The notes under the pieces are model-generated. The model was given only the letters and a program-made list of their open reading frames with translations, made no database searches and was not told the DNA's origin. Below are positions 1 through 6,970 of a stretch of 20,550 bases of DNA, in pieces. The DNA is from DATNNN01 sp035601815 (lineage in GTDB: Bacteria; Pseudomonadota; Alphaproteobacteria; Rhizobiales; Xanthobacteraceae): NCBI GenBank assembly GCA_035601815.1, contig DATNNN010000097.1, forward strand, positions 1 to 20,550, given 5' to 3'. Numbering within the stretch: position 1 is the stretch's first letter; each line of letters starts with the position of its first letter. A program made the position numbers and the translations under genes.

Positions 1-228
1 GAGACGGGCGCGCAGCTCCTTCGCCACGTTGGTCATGGCGTCGAAATCGCGCGCGCCGCGGAAATAGATCCAGTGCCAGAGCTGCGATACGCGCATGCGC
101 AGCTCGCGCTCGGGCACGCCGACTTCCGCGAGTGCCTGAACCAGACCGTCGCGGTCGCGGCCGGCGAGCGACGGCTTCGCCGCGGCGGAAGCAGGTGCGG
201 GCGTGGCAAGATCGGAAATCGCGCTCAT
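1..228 (-). CDS. rlmN: 23S rRNA (adenine-C2)-methyltransferase RlmN, N-terminal part only
   Basis: RlmN is a radical SAM enzyme that methylates C2 of adenine 2503 in 23S rRNA and also A37 in some tRNAs. Only the first 76 codons are visible; the gene runs off the left edge, so the radical SAM cysteines are outside the window. Recognition rests on the N-terminal domain: a low-complexity Ala/Pro leader of about 17 residues, then the segments GVPERELRMRVSQLWHWIY (about residues 37-55) and RGARDFDAMTNVAKELRARL, which are typical of alphaproteobacterial RlmN. The start is the ATG read at 228-226. ialB lies 59 bases upstream on the same strand, so the two may be co-transcribed. The family call is from remembered conservation, not a search. 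Confidence 0.85.
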   Translation of the reverse strand, partial: MSAISDLATPAPASAAAKPSLAGRDRDGLVQALAEVGVPERELRMRVSQLWHWIYFRGARDFDAMTNVAKELRARL

Positions 229-252
229 GAGAAGGACGCTAACACTTTTCCC

Positions 253-274
253 GGCCGGATTGGTGAATCCGGTC
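253..274 (-). other. Stem-loop between ialB and rlmN
   Basis: A perfect 7-bp inverted repeat (CCGGATT at 255-261, AATCCGG at 266-272) with a 4-base loop extends by a G-T and a G-C pair to 253/274. It lies in the 59-base gap between two same-strand genes. No T-run follows on either strand, so it is not a standard intrinsic terminator. It could stabilise or process the ialB 3' end (inference). Confidence 0.4.
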
Positions 275-287
275 AGCGGCACGCGTG

Positions 288-803
288 TCAGCGGCATTCC
301 TGGCCGACGCGGTCGAGCGCTTGCGCAAGGCCCGCAAGCGTATAGCGGTCGGTGGTGACATTGCCGCGCACGGAGGTTGCCTTCACCACGAGCTCGCGGC
401 CCTTGCGCAGGGTATCGACGAGCCGCGCCTCTTCGGCGGCGTTGCGCACCCAGGCGCCGTCGCCCTTGGTGTAGAGCGAGAACTTGCCGTCGCCGACCTC
501 GAGCTGGGCCTCGCTGCCTTCCTTGATGGGGAAGCCGACGGTGACGCTCACCTCGTTCTTCACGTTCTCGCCGGGGCGGGTGGCGATGAAGAGATAGCCC
601 GGGTCGCGCTTGAGACCGGCAGGCTGGCGTTCCTTGGGCTGGGCGAGCGCGTAGCACACCTTGGTGCGGGCCGCCTGGCTCGCGTAGACGCCCCAGTCGC
701 CGTACTGGGCGACCGCGGTGGGGGCCGGTGCGTTCGACTTGGTCTGCGCCATGGCGGCGGTGGCGGCGAACATCAACCCCGCGATCAGGATGGACCGGCG
801 CAT
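288..803 (-). CDS. Invasion-associated locus B (IalB) family exported protein
   Basis: Predicted product of 171 residues, exported to the periplasm or cell surface. Residues 1-20 form a clear Sec signal peptide (MRRSILIAGLMFAATAAMAQ, cleavage after AMA). The mature part has the family features: an aromatic GDWGVY segment near residue 36, a Cys at 50 in VCYALAQ, a FIATRP-type strand, and a C-terminal Cys at 170 that could pair with Cys50. IalB was named in Bartonella, where it is linked to erythrocyte invasion; in free-living Hyphomicrobiales the family is widespread and its role is unknown, so no invasion function is implied. The reading frame is open further upstream, but the start at 803 is chosen because AGAGGAG sits 5 bases before it and the signal peptide begins there. 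Confidence 0.85.
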   Translation of the reverse strand: MRRSILIAGLMFAATAAMAQTKSNAPAPTAVAQYGDWGVYASQAARTKVCYALAQPKERQPAGLKRDPGYLFIATRPGENVKNEVSVTVGFPIKEGSEAQLEVGDGKFSLYTKGDGAWVRNAAEEARLVDTLRKGRELVVKATSVRGNVTTDRYTLAGLAQALDRVGQECR

Positions 804-808
804 GATCT

Positions 809-815
809 CTCCTCT
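809..815 (-). promoter_or_regulatory. Shine-Dalgarno site of the IalB-family gene
   Basis: Read on the minus strand this is AGAGGAG, with 5 bases between it and the ATG at 803. It decides the start of the gene against a longer open frame reaching 929. Confidence 0.7.
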
Positions 816-854
816 GGCAAGCTCTCGAATCACAACGAACTCCTGCTCCGGCGA

Positions 855-884
855 GGCATAACCGCGGTCGGCGCCGCCTGCCAA
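855..884 (-). promoter_or_regulatory. Possible promoter of the IalB-family gene
   Basis: On the minus strand TTGGCA (884-879; 5 of 6 to the -35 consensus) is followed after 18 bases by TATGCC (860-855; 3 of 6 to the -10 consensus). It lies in the 132-base gap between thpR and the IalB-family gene. The -10 is poor, so this is tentative. Confidence 0.3.
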
Positions 885-935
885 GCGATGTTCGACAGCT
901 AGCGGCGAACGCCGCCGAAAAAGTGGCAACGGCCC

Positions 936-1469
936 TCAGGCGGCAAGCGAATAAGCGGCCTCCACCACATAGGGCCCGCCGCCCACCGAGTTTCGCGAGG
1001 AATAAAGAACGAAACGGGAGACGCGGAAGGGTGCGCTGCGATAGGCGCCCCGGCTCGCGAGATACTCGGCCACCTCGCGGGTGGAGGAGTCCCTTAACCG
1101 CGCCAGCGTCACGTGCGGGGTGTACTTGCGCGATTCCGGATCGAGCCCGATGCGCTGCAACAGCCGCTCATGCTCCGCCTGCAGGTCGATCAAGGGCTCG
1201 CCGGTCGCCACCGCGAACACCGAGCGCGGCTTGCGCCCGCCGAACTGATCGAGGCCGGAAAGCCGCACGTCGAAGGACGGCCGCTCGACGCGATGCAGCA
1301 CGTGCATGACCTCGTTCGCCGTCGGACCGTCCACGTCGCCAATGAAGCGCAGCGTCAGATGAAAGTTCTCCGGGTCGATCCAGCGCGCGCCGGGCAAGCC
1401 GCCGCGCAGGACGGATAGATCCGCGGTGACCGCGGCCGGCAGCTCGATCGCGGTGAACAAACGCGGCAT
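936..1469 (-). CDS. thpR: RNA 2',3'-cyclic 3'-phosphodiesterase (2'-5' RNA ligase family)
   Basis: A 177-residue member of the 2H phosphoesterase superfamily, which opens 2',3'-cyclic phosphate ends of RNA and was first described as a 2'-5' RNA ligase. Both signature tetrapeptides are present: HLTL at residues 37-40 and HVTL at 119-122. Each gives the His and Thr of one half of the active site, and the length is normal for the family. The N-terminus PRLFTAIELP matches the first beta strand. It begins one base after the tesA stop codon on the same strand, so the two are probably co-transcribed. The biological substrate of this family in bacteria is not settled. Confidence 0.9.
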   Translation of the reverse strand: MPRLFTAIELPAAVTADLSVLRGGLPGARWIDPENFHLTLRFIGDVDGPTANEVMHVLHRVERPSFDVRLSGLDQFGGRKPRSVFAVATGEPLIDLQAEHERLLQRIGLDPESRKYTPHVTLARLRDSSTREVAEYLASRGAYRSAPFRVSRFVLYSSRNSVGGGPYVVEAAYSLAA

Positions 1470-1470
1470 C

Positions 1471-2178
1471 TCATCCCGTCCGCGCGCGTACCCGCGCGAT
1501 CAGTTGTTCCACCGACGGCAGAATGCGCGCGACGATCAGGTCGATACCCTTGGCGGTGGGGTGGATGCCGTCGCGCAGGTTGAGCGCGGGATCGGCGGCG
1601 ACGCCGTCGAGGAAGAAGGGATAAAGCAGCACGCCGTGCTTCTTGGCGAGCTCGGCGTAGATCGCGTCGAAGCCTGCCGCGTATTCGGCGCCGAGGTTGC
1701 GCGGCGCCTGCATGCCGGCGAGAAGCACCTCGACGCGGCGCTCTTTGAGGCGGCGAACGATGCCGTCGAGCGCGTCGCGCGTCACTTTGGGGTCGATGCC
1801 GCGCAAAGCGTCGTTGGCGCCGAGCTCGACGATCGCCGCTTCGGCGCCGGCGGGAAACGCCCAATCGAGGCGGGCAAGCCCGCTCGAGGCGGTGTCGCCG
1901 GAGACGGCGGCGCCGATCACCCGCACGTCGTAGCCCTTGGCCTTGAGCGCGGCCTCGAGCCGCACCGGGAAGGCGGCATCGGCCGGCAGGCCGTAGCCCG
2001 CCATCAGGCTATCGCCGAAGGCGACGATGCGCAGGGGCTCGGCAGCGACCGGGCAGGTTGCCGCAGCGAGTGCGCACAAAAGCGTTAGCCGTGCTACGAG
2101 GCCCTTTCGCCGCCGCGCCCGCGCCGCATCTGCGGGCGAGCTTGCGTGCCCGGTATCGCGTATCGAACGGACCCACAT
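1471..2178 (-). CDS. tesA: Exported SGNH-hydrolase (TesA-like arylesterase/lysophospholipase)
   Basis: A periplasmic esterase of the GDSL/SGNH class, related to E. coli TesA (thioesterase I, protease I, lysophospholipase L1). From the start used here (ATG at 2178, 235 residues) the block I motif AFGDSLMAGYGLP carries the nucleophile Ser57. Block III is GAND, and block V is DGIHP with the catalytic Asp and His. Residues about 21-46 form a basic stretch plus hydrophobic segment ending VAA, a likely Sec signal, leaving about 189 mature residues, close to E. coli TesA. The start is uncertain: in-frame ATGs also occur at 2190 and 2196, none has a strong ribosome site, and the n-region is long. All of them overlap the start of the divergent ABC gene. 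Confidence 0.85.
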   Translation of the reverse strand: MWVRSIRDTGHASSPADAARARRRKGLVARLTLLCALAAATCPVAAEPLRIVAFGDSLMAGYGLPADAAFPVRLEAALKAKGYDVRVIGAAVSGDTASSGLARLDWAFPAGAEAAIVELGANDALRGIDPKVTRDALDGIVRRLKERRVEVLLAGMQAPRNLGAEYAAGFDAIYAELAKKHGVLLYPFFLDGVAADPALNLRDGIHPTAKGIDLIVARILPSVEQLIARVRARTG

Positions 2179-2893
2179 GGACGCACCCATCAACAAGCCC
2201 CGGCCGCAGGCCCCCGCCGTCGTTCTCGACGGCGTGGAGCTATCGCTCGGCAGCGGTGCCGCCCGCGTACATATCCTTAGAGGCGTGTCGCTTCAAATCG
2301 GCCGCGGCGAGGCGGTGGGCCTGGTGGGCCCGTCGGGTTCCGGCAAGTCGACGCTCTTGATGGTGATGGCGGGGCTGGAACGCCCGGACCGCGGGCGCGT
2401 GCTGGTGGCGGGCGAGGATCTCGATGGCTTGAACGAGGACGGCCTTGCCCGTTTCCGCGGCCGTACCATCGGCATCGTGTTCCAGTCGTTTCACCTGATC
2501 CCGACCATGACGGCGATCGAGAACGTGGCCGTGCCGCTCGAGCTCGCCGGCGCGCCGGACGCGTTGGCGCGGGCTCGGCGCGAGCTCGAGAGCGTCGGCC
2601 TCGGCGACCGGCTCGGTCACTATCCCGCGCAGCTTTCCGGCGGCGAGCAGCAGCGCGTGGCGCTGGCACGGGCGCTCGCGCCCGATCCGATCCTGGTCAT
2701 CGCCGACGAGCCCACCGGCAACCTCGACGAGACGACGGGCAAGGAGGTGATGGACCTCCTGTTCGCCAAGCGCGCCGAGCGCGGCTCCACGCTCGTTATC
2801 GTCACCCACGACGCGGCGCTGGTGCGCCGCTGCGGGCGCGTGGTGCGCATGCGCTCGGGCCACGTGGAGGAAGCGCAGGAGGCGCGGCCGTGA
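2177..2893 (+). CDS. ybbA: ABC transporter ATP-binding protein (YbbA-like, LolD/MacB class)
   Basis: A 238-residue cytoplasmic ATPase that partners the permease starting at 2890. All nucleotide-binding motifs are intact: Walker A GPSGSGKST (51-59), Q-loop Gln103 in VFQSFHLIPTM, signature LSGGEQQR (153-160), Walker B plus D-loop ILVIADEPTGNLD (172-184), and a switch His in IVTHD. The VFQSFHLIPTMTAIENV segment is typical of the MacB/LolD/FtsE group, whose members power extraction of lipoproteins or lipids, or peptide efflux, rather than solute uptake. The gene lies head to head with tesA, as ybbA does in E. coli. The cargo is unknown. The gene name follows this synteny and is less certain than the family. 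Confidence 0.9.
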   Translation: MDAPINKPRPQAPAVVLDGVELSLGSGAARVHILRGVSLQIGRGEAVGLVGPSGSGKSTLLMVMAGLERPDRGRVLVAGEDLDGLNEDGLARFRGRTIGIVFQSFHLIPTMTAIENVAVPLELAGAPDALARARRELESVGLGDRLGHYPAQLSGGEQQRVALARALAPDPILVIADEPTGNLDETTGKEVMDLLFAKRAERGSTLVIVTHDAALVRRCGRVVRMRSGHVEEAQEARP

Positions 2894-5460
2894 ACGTCGC
2901 GGTGCCGGCACACGTCTCGCTTGTTGCCCGCGCGCGGGTGGCGCTGCGGCTCGCGCTGCGCGACCTGCGTGGCGGGGTGCGCGGCTTCGGCGTCTTCCTC
3001 TCGTGCCTCGTGCTCGGCGTCGCCGCCATCGCTGGCGTCAACTCCTTCGCTCGGGCGCTATCCGACGGATTCGCACGCGAGGGCGGCACCATCCTCGGCG
3101 GCGACATCTCCTTCTCGCTGATCCATCGCGAGGCGCGGGAAGCGGAGTTGCAGTTCCTGCAGGGCCGCGGCGTCGTCGCCAAGGTGGCGACGCTGCGCGC
3201 CATGGCGCGCACCGGCGAGGCGGCGACGGCGCTTGTCGAAGTGAAGGCGGTGGACGGCCGCTATCCGCTCGCTGGCGAGGTCAAGCTCGATCCGCCCGGC
3301 GCGCTTGCGGCAGCGCTCGAACAGCGCGGCGAGGTCTTCGGCGCCGTGGCCGAGCCGGAGCTGCTGGCGCGGCTCGGCCTTGCCATCGGCGGCCGCGTCA
3401 TGGTGGGAAGGGCCACCTACGAGATCCGCGCCGTCATCGCGACGGAGCCCGACAAGCTCGCGCTTGGGCTCACCTTCGGCCCGCGGCTCATGATCTCCGA
3501 GGAAGGGTTGCGCGCGAGCGCATTGCTGATGCCCGGCAGCCTCGTGCGCTGGACCTACCGGCTGCAACTCGCCGACCCGCGCGATCCGTTGCTCGCGGCG
3601 GTGGCGCGCGAGGCGAGTGAGCGCTTCCCCGACGCCGGCTGGGAGATCCGCAGCCGCACCAGCGCGGCGCCGCAGTTCGAGCGCAATCTCCGCCGCTTCG
3701 CCGAGTTCCTCACGCTGGTCGGGCTCACCGCGCTCTTGGTGGGCGGCGTCGGCGTCGCCAACGCCGTCAAGCACTACCTCGATCGCAAGCGGGAGACGAT
3801 CGCGGTGCTCAAATCGGTGGGCGCGGGCGGCGGCACGGTATTCGCGATCTATCTCGCCGAAATCGGCCTCATCGCCCTGATCGGGATCACCATTGGGCTT
3901 TTGATCGGCATTGCCGTGCCGTTCGTGATCCATGGCGCTTTCGGCGGCCTCATTCCCCTGCCGCTCGCGCCGGCCATCCACATGGATGTGATTGCCAGCG
4001 CCATCGCCTATGGCCTCCTGATCGCGCTCGCCTTCGCGCTGTGGCCGCTCGGGCGCGCCCACGACATGCCGGTGTCGCTGCTCTTCCGCGACGAGGTCGA
4101 GGCCGGGAGCCGCTTGCCGCGCCGGCGCTACATGGCGCTCGCGGGCCTCGCCGTGCTGACGCTGGCGCTGCTCGCCGTCGGCGCCGCTGAGGACCGGCGC
4201 ATCGCGCTCGTCTACGTGAGCGCCGCAGTCGGCACCTTCGTCGCGTTGCGGCTGCTCGCCGTCGGCATCATGGCGGCGGCGCGCCGCCTGCCGCGGCCGC
4301 GCTCGACGGCGCTGCGGCTCGCCATCGCCAACATCCACCGGCCGGGCGCGCTGACGCCGACGGTGGTGCTGTCGCTAGGCCTCGGGCTTTCGCTCCTCGT
4401 CGCGCTCACCTCGATCGAGGGCAATTTGCGCCGCCAGCTTACCGCGACGCTGCCGGAGCGGGCGCCGAGCTTCTTCTTTCTCGACGTTCCTTCCGCCGAG
4501 CTCGCGCGCTTCAACGCCTTCGTGCAGGCGCGCGCTCCCGGAGCGCAGCTCGAGGAGGTGCCCATGCTGCGCGGCCGTATTATCCGGCTGAAAGGCACCG
4601 CCGCCGACGACGTCAGGCCCGACCCGGAGGCGGCGTGGGTGCTGCAGTCGGATCGCGGGCTGACCTTCGCGGAGGAAAAACCCGAGGGCTCCACCATCGT
4701 GGCGGGGAGCTGGTGGCCGAAGGGCTACGACGGCCCACCGCTCGTCTCCTTCGACAAGCGGCTCGCCGATGGGCTCAAGCTCAAGGTCGGCGACCGCATC
4801 GTGGTCAACGTCCTCGGCCGCAACATCGACGCCACCATCGCCAACCTGCGCACGGTCGAGTGGGAGAACCTCGGCATAAATTTCGTCATGGTGTTCTCGC
4901 CGAACGCCTTCCGCGGCGCGCCCTATGGGGTGCTCGCCACACTGTCCTATCCGGACGGCGGACGGCTCGAGACCGAGCTTGCACTCTTGAAGGAGGTGGC
5001 GACCGCGTTTCCCGCCATCACCACCGTGCGCGTCAAGGAGGCGCTGCAGGCGATCAATGCCATCGTCGGCCAGATTGCGCTGGGCGTGCGCGGTGCCGCG
5101 GCATTCACGCTAATCGCGAGCGTGCTGGTGCTCGCCGGCGCGCTCGCCGCAGGGCATCACGCCCGGGTCTATGACGCGGTGATCCTGAAGACCCTCGGCG
5201 CCACGCGGCCGCGCCTCGTCATCGCCTACGGCCTTGAGTACGCGGTGCTCGGGCTCATTACCGCCTGCCTTGCGGTCGGGGCAGGCGCCGTCGCGGCGTT
5301 CTACGTGGTCGAGGAGGTGATGCGCTTCGGCTTCGTGTTCGATCCCATGGCGGCGGGTCTCGCCGCCGGCGTGGCGGTGGTGCTGACGGTCGTTTTCGGC
5401 CTCGTCGGTACCTGGCGGGCGCTGGGCGAGAAGCCGGCCGCCGTATTGCGAAATCTTTAA
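2890..5460 (+). CDS. ybbP: FtsX-type ABC transporter permease (YbbP-like)
   Basis: An 856-residue inner-membrane permease. It starts at a GTG whose bases overlap the stop of the ATPase gene (GTGA, 4-base overlap), so translation is probably coupled. The layout by eye is: membrane helix near residues 35-55, a periplasmic domain, a first FtsX-like domain with helices from about 270 to 410 (including the ETIAVLKSVGAGGGTVF coupling segment), two middle helices, a second periplasmic domain, and a second FtsX-like domain from about 730 to the end with YDAVILKTLGATRPRL. The duplicated coupling motif KSVGA/KTLGA is characteristic of MacB/LolC/YbbP permeases. A role alongside the periplasmic esterase TesA (lipid or ester metabolism in the envelope) is inferred only from conserved position. 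Confidence 0.88.
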   Translation: MNVAVPAHVSLVARARVALRLALRDLRGGVRGFGVFLSCLVLGVAAIAGVNSFARALSDGFAREGGTILGGDISFSLIHREAREAELQFLQGRGVVAKVATLRAMARTGEAATALVEVKAVDGRYPLAGEVKLDPPGALAAALEQRGEVFGAVAEPELLARLGLAIGGRVMVGRATYEIRAVIATEPDKLALGLTFGPRLMISEEGLRASALLMPGSLVRWTYRLQLADPRDPLLAAVAREASERFPDAGWEIRSRTSAAPQFERNLRRFAEFLTLVGLTALLVGGVGVANAVKHYLDRKRETIAVLKSVGAGGGTVFAIYLAEIGLIALIGITIGLLIGIAVPFVIHGAFGGLIPLPLAPAIHMDVIASAIAYGLLIALAFALWPLGRAHDMPVSLLFRDEVEAGSRLPRRRYMALAGLAVLTLALLAVGAAEDRRIALVYVSAAVGTFVALRLLAVGIMAAARRLPRPRSTALRLAIANIHRPGALTPTVVLSLGLGLSLLVALTSIEGNLRRQLTATLPERAPSFFFLDVPSAELARFNAFVQARAPGAQLEEVPMLRGRIIRLKGTAADDVRPDPEAAWVLQSDRGLTFAEEKPEGSTIVAGSWWPKGYDGPPLVSFDKRLADGLKLKVGDRIVVNVLGRNIDATIANLRTVEWENLGINFVMVFSPNAFRGAPYGVLATLSYPDGGRLETELALLKEVATAFPAITTVRVKEALQAINAIVGQIALGVRGAAAFTLIASVLVLAGALAAGHHARVYDAVILKTLGATRPRLVIAYGLEYAVLGLITACLAVGAGAVAAFYVVEEVMRFGFVFDPMAAGLAAGVAVVLTVVFGLVGTWRALGEKPAAVLRNL

Positions 5461-5518
5461 TGATACGAAAGGCTTAGAGACGCGGTTTTAGCCTCACCGA
5501 ACGTTGCAGTTTATTCAC

Positions 5519-5547
5519 TTGCTGCCTGGTTTCGTGATCACCATATT
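5519..5547 (+). promoter_or_regulatory. Candidate sigma70-type promoter of the Bax-inhibitor-1 gene
   Basis: TTGCTG (5519-5524) and CATATT (5542-5547) are separated by 17 bases, giving 4 of 6 and 4 of 6 matches to consensus. The site falls in the 143-base gap between the permease and the BI-1 gene and would give a leader of about 50 bases. Nothing else was seen in the gap. Confidence 0.4.
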
Positions 5548-5603
5548 AGCCGCCGAACGGTGGCGCCCGTGTTCGGCGCAGATCCGTTAGGGAGAGAGAC
5601 CCA

Positions 5604-6374
5604 ATGTCCGACTACAACACCAATCCCGCCACCCGCTTGGGCGCCAGGGCTCGCACGCAAGTCGCCATCGACGAGGGTCTCCGGGCCTACATGCTGCGGG
5701 TCTACAACTACATGGCCCTCGGCCTCGCCATCACCGGCGCCGCGGCGCTCGCCACCTTCAAAATGGCGACCACCGGCGATTTGGTTGCCAGAATTGGCGG
5801 GCAAGGCATTAATAGCTTCGGCCAGCTGATCTATCAGAGCCCGCTCAAGTGGCTGGTGATCTTCGGGCCGCTTGCCTTCGTTCTCGTCCTGAGCTTCGGC
5901 ATCCAAAAGCTCAGTGTCGCGACGGCGCAGCTTCTGTTCTGGATCTATGCCGCAACGGTTGGCCTGTCGCTGTCGGTGATCTTCCTGATCTACACCGGAC
6001 AGAGCATCGTCCAAGTGTTCTTCATCACCGCCGCGTCGTTCGGGGCGCTCAGCCTCTATGGCTACACCACCAAGCGCGACCTGTCGGCCATGGGCGCATT
6101 CCTGATCATGGGCCTGTTCGGCATCATCATCGCCTCTGTCGTCAATGTCTTCGTCGCTTCGTCGATGATGCAGTGGATCATCTCGGTGGTCGGTGTGTTC
6201 ATCTTCGCCGGACTCACCGCCTACGATACCCAGCGCATCAAGGAGATGTATCTCGAGGCCGACGACGATGAAACCGCCGGCCGCAAGGCGGTCATGGGAG
6301 CGCTCTCGCTATACCTCGACTTCATCAACCTGTTCATGATGCTGCTGCAGATCTTCGGCGGCCGCCGCGACTGA
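5604..6374 (+). CDS. Bax inhibitor-1/YccA family membrane protein
   Basis: A 256-residue inner-membrane protein with about seven hydrophobic segments and a polar N-terminal tail of about 30 residues containing RTQVAIDEGLRAYM. The C-terminal half shows the family hallmarks LTAYDTQRIKEMY (near residue 205) and ALSLYLDFINLFMMLLQIFGGRRD-like ending. The two conserved Asp residues in these segments correspond to the pair that forms the pH-sensitive latch in the Bacillus YetJ calcium-leak channel. The closest E. coli relatives are YccA and YbhL. The start is supported by GGGAGAGAG at 5590-5598, 5 bases before the ATG. A candidate promoter upstream and a terminator directly downstream suggest a single-gene transcript. 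The precise function in alphaproteobacteria is unknown. Confidence 0.92.
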   Translation: MSDYNTNPATRLGARARTQVAIDEGLRAYMLRVYNYMALGLAITGAAALATFKMATTGDLVARIGGQGINSFGQLIYQSPLKWLVIFGPLAFVLVLSFGIQKLSVATAQLLFWIYAATVGLSLSVIFLIYTGQSIVQVFFITAASFGALSLYGYTTKRDLSAMGAFLIMGLFGIIIASVVNVFVASSMMQWIISVVGVFIFAGLTAYDTQRIKEMYLEADDDETAGRKAVMGALSLYLDFINLFMMLLQIFGGRRD

Positions 6375-6393
6375 CGCCGCCGGTACAGGACGA

Positions 6394-6428
6394 AAAAAAT
6401 AAGGCCCCGGCTCGCGCCGGGGCCTTTT
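6394..6428. terminator. Bidirectional intrinsic terminator between the BI-1 and DUF2794 genes
   Basis: An 11-bp perfect stem, AAGGCCCCGGC (6401-6411) and GCCGGGGCCTT (6416-6426), with loop TCGC. A short T-run follows on the plus strand. On the minus strand the A-run at about 6393-6399 becomes a T-run, so the hairpin can serve both converging genes (BI-1 ending at 6374, DUF2794 ending at 6441). Confidence 0.85.
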
Positions 6429-6440
6429 GCGTTTCGCGCC

Positions 6441-6794
6441 TTAGCTCGCGACGCGGAGCGGATCGATCGCCCGCAGCACGCGGGCGAGATCGTGGCCCCG
6501 CTTCAGCACGTGGCCGCTTGCCGCCACCACCGCGTAGGCCCCTTGCCGGCGGGCGAGCGCCAGGTTCTTCTCGATGCGGTAGAGCGGCATCTCGGCGGCG
6601 CGCCGGAAAATCGAGAACACGGCGCGATCCTTGAGAAAGGAAATGGCGTAGTCGCGCCATTCACCGGCGGCGACCTTGCGGCCATAGAGATCGAGGATGC
6701 GGTCGAGCTCGCGTCGATCGAAGGTCACTAGCGGGGGCTTGAGGGATCGACCGCCTCGGCCCCCCGGGAACGCTATCGGTTCGACATCGCCCAT
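6441..6794 (-). CDS. DUF2794 domain-containing protein
   Basis: A 117-residue soluble protein without signal peptide or membrane segment, matching a family of unknown function restricted largely to alphaproteobacteria. Visible features are the segments PPLVTFDRRELDRILDLYGR (about 22-41), EWRDYAISFLKDRAVFSIFRR and PLYRIEKNLAL, and a C-terminal GHVLKRGHDLARVLRAIDP. The start at 6794 is fixed by a perfect AGGAGG 4 bases upstream, although the frame is open to 6875. It converges with the BI-1 gene over a shared terminator. A candidate promoter lies at 6920-6948, giving a leader of about 118 bases. No function can be given. Confidence 0.8.
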   Translation of the reverse strand: MGDVEPIAFPGGRGGRSLKPPLVTFDRRELDRILDLYGRKVAAGEWRDYAISFLKDRAVFSIFRRAAEMPLYRIEKNLALARRQGAYAVVAASGHVLKRGHDLARVLRAIDPLRVAS

Positions 6795-6798
6795 GGCG

Positions 6799-6804
6799 CC
6801 TCCT
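6799..6804 (-). promoter_or_regulatory. Shine-Dalgarno site of the DUF2794 gene
   Basis: A perfect AGGAGG on the minus strand, 4 bases before the ATG at 6794. It rules out the longer upstream reading of the same frame. Confidence 0.8.
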
Positions 6805-6919
6805 GCGGCTCGAAGCAATGTTCGGGGCCAATGATCGCGCGGCCGTTGGACCGGGGCAAGCGCTCGATTTTGCAAGCTTCTCCGGGGCTTGCCGTCCTCA
6901 CACGATCGTTAATGAAATC

Positions 6920-6948
6920 ATAATGTCGCCCAATTTTGGCCCCGGCAA
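6920..6948 (-). promoter_or_regulatory. Candidate promoter of the DUF2794 gene
   Basis: On the minus strand TTGCCG (6948-6943) is followed after exactly 17 bases by CATTAT (6925-6920); each box matches 4 of 6 consensus bases. It would start transcription near 6912 and overlaps, on the opposite strand, the promoter proposed for the small RNA. Confidence 0.45.
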
Positions 6949-6964
6949 CGCCGTTGCCTATGAG
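6936..6964 (+). promoter_or_regulatory. Candidate promoter of the predicted small RNA
   Basis: TTGGCC (6936-6941) and TATGAG (6959-6964) are 17 bases apart, each with 4 of 6 consensus matches. The predicted start is near 6971. It overlaps the opposite-strand DUF2794 promoter, and its spacer contains the inverted repeat at 6944-6958. Confidence 0.4.
6944..6958. repeat. Perfect inverted repeat inside the divergent promoter pair (possible operator)
   Basis: GGCAAC-GCC-GTTGCC, a 6-bp perfect dyad with a 3-base centre. It covers most of the -35 box of the minus-strand promoter and most of the spacer of the plus-strand promoter, so a protein bound here could affect both. It could also be chance in GC-rich DNA. 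Confidence 0.35.
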
Positions 6965-6970
6965 GATCCT

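Noticed and set aside
902..917. GC hairpin near AAAAA after thpR as a terminator
   Set aside because: The T-run on the minus strand comes before, not after, the hairpin, so it has the wrong polarity for thpR, and no plus-strand gene ends here.
3058..4338. 426-codon minus-strand frame opposite the permease gene
   Set aside because: It is a shadow of the permease with low-complexity composition and no recognisable domain.
6909..6923. CtrA-like site TTAA-N7-ATAA
   Set aside because: The second half-site does not match TTAA and AT-rich promoter sequence easily gives such a match; there is no second copy nearby.
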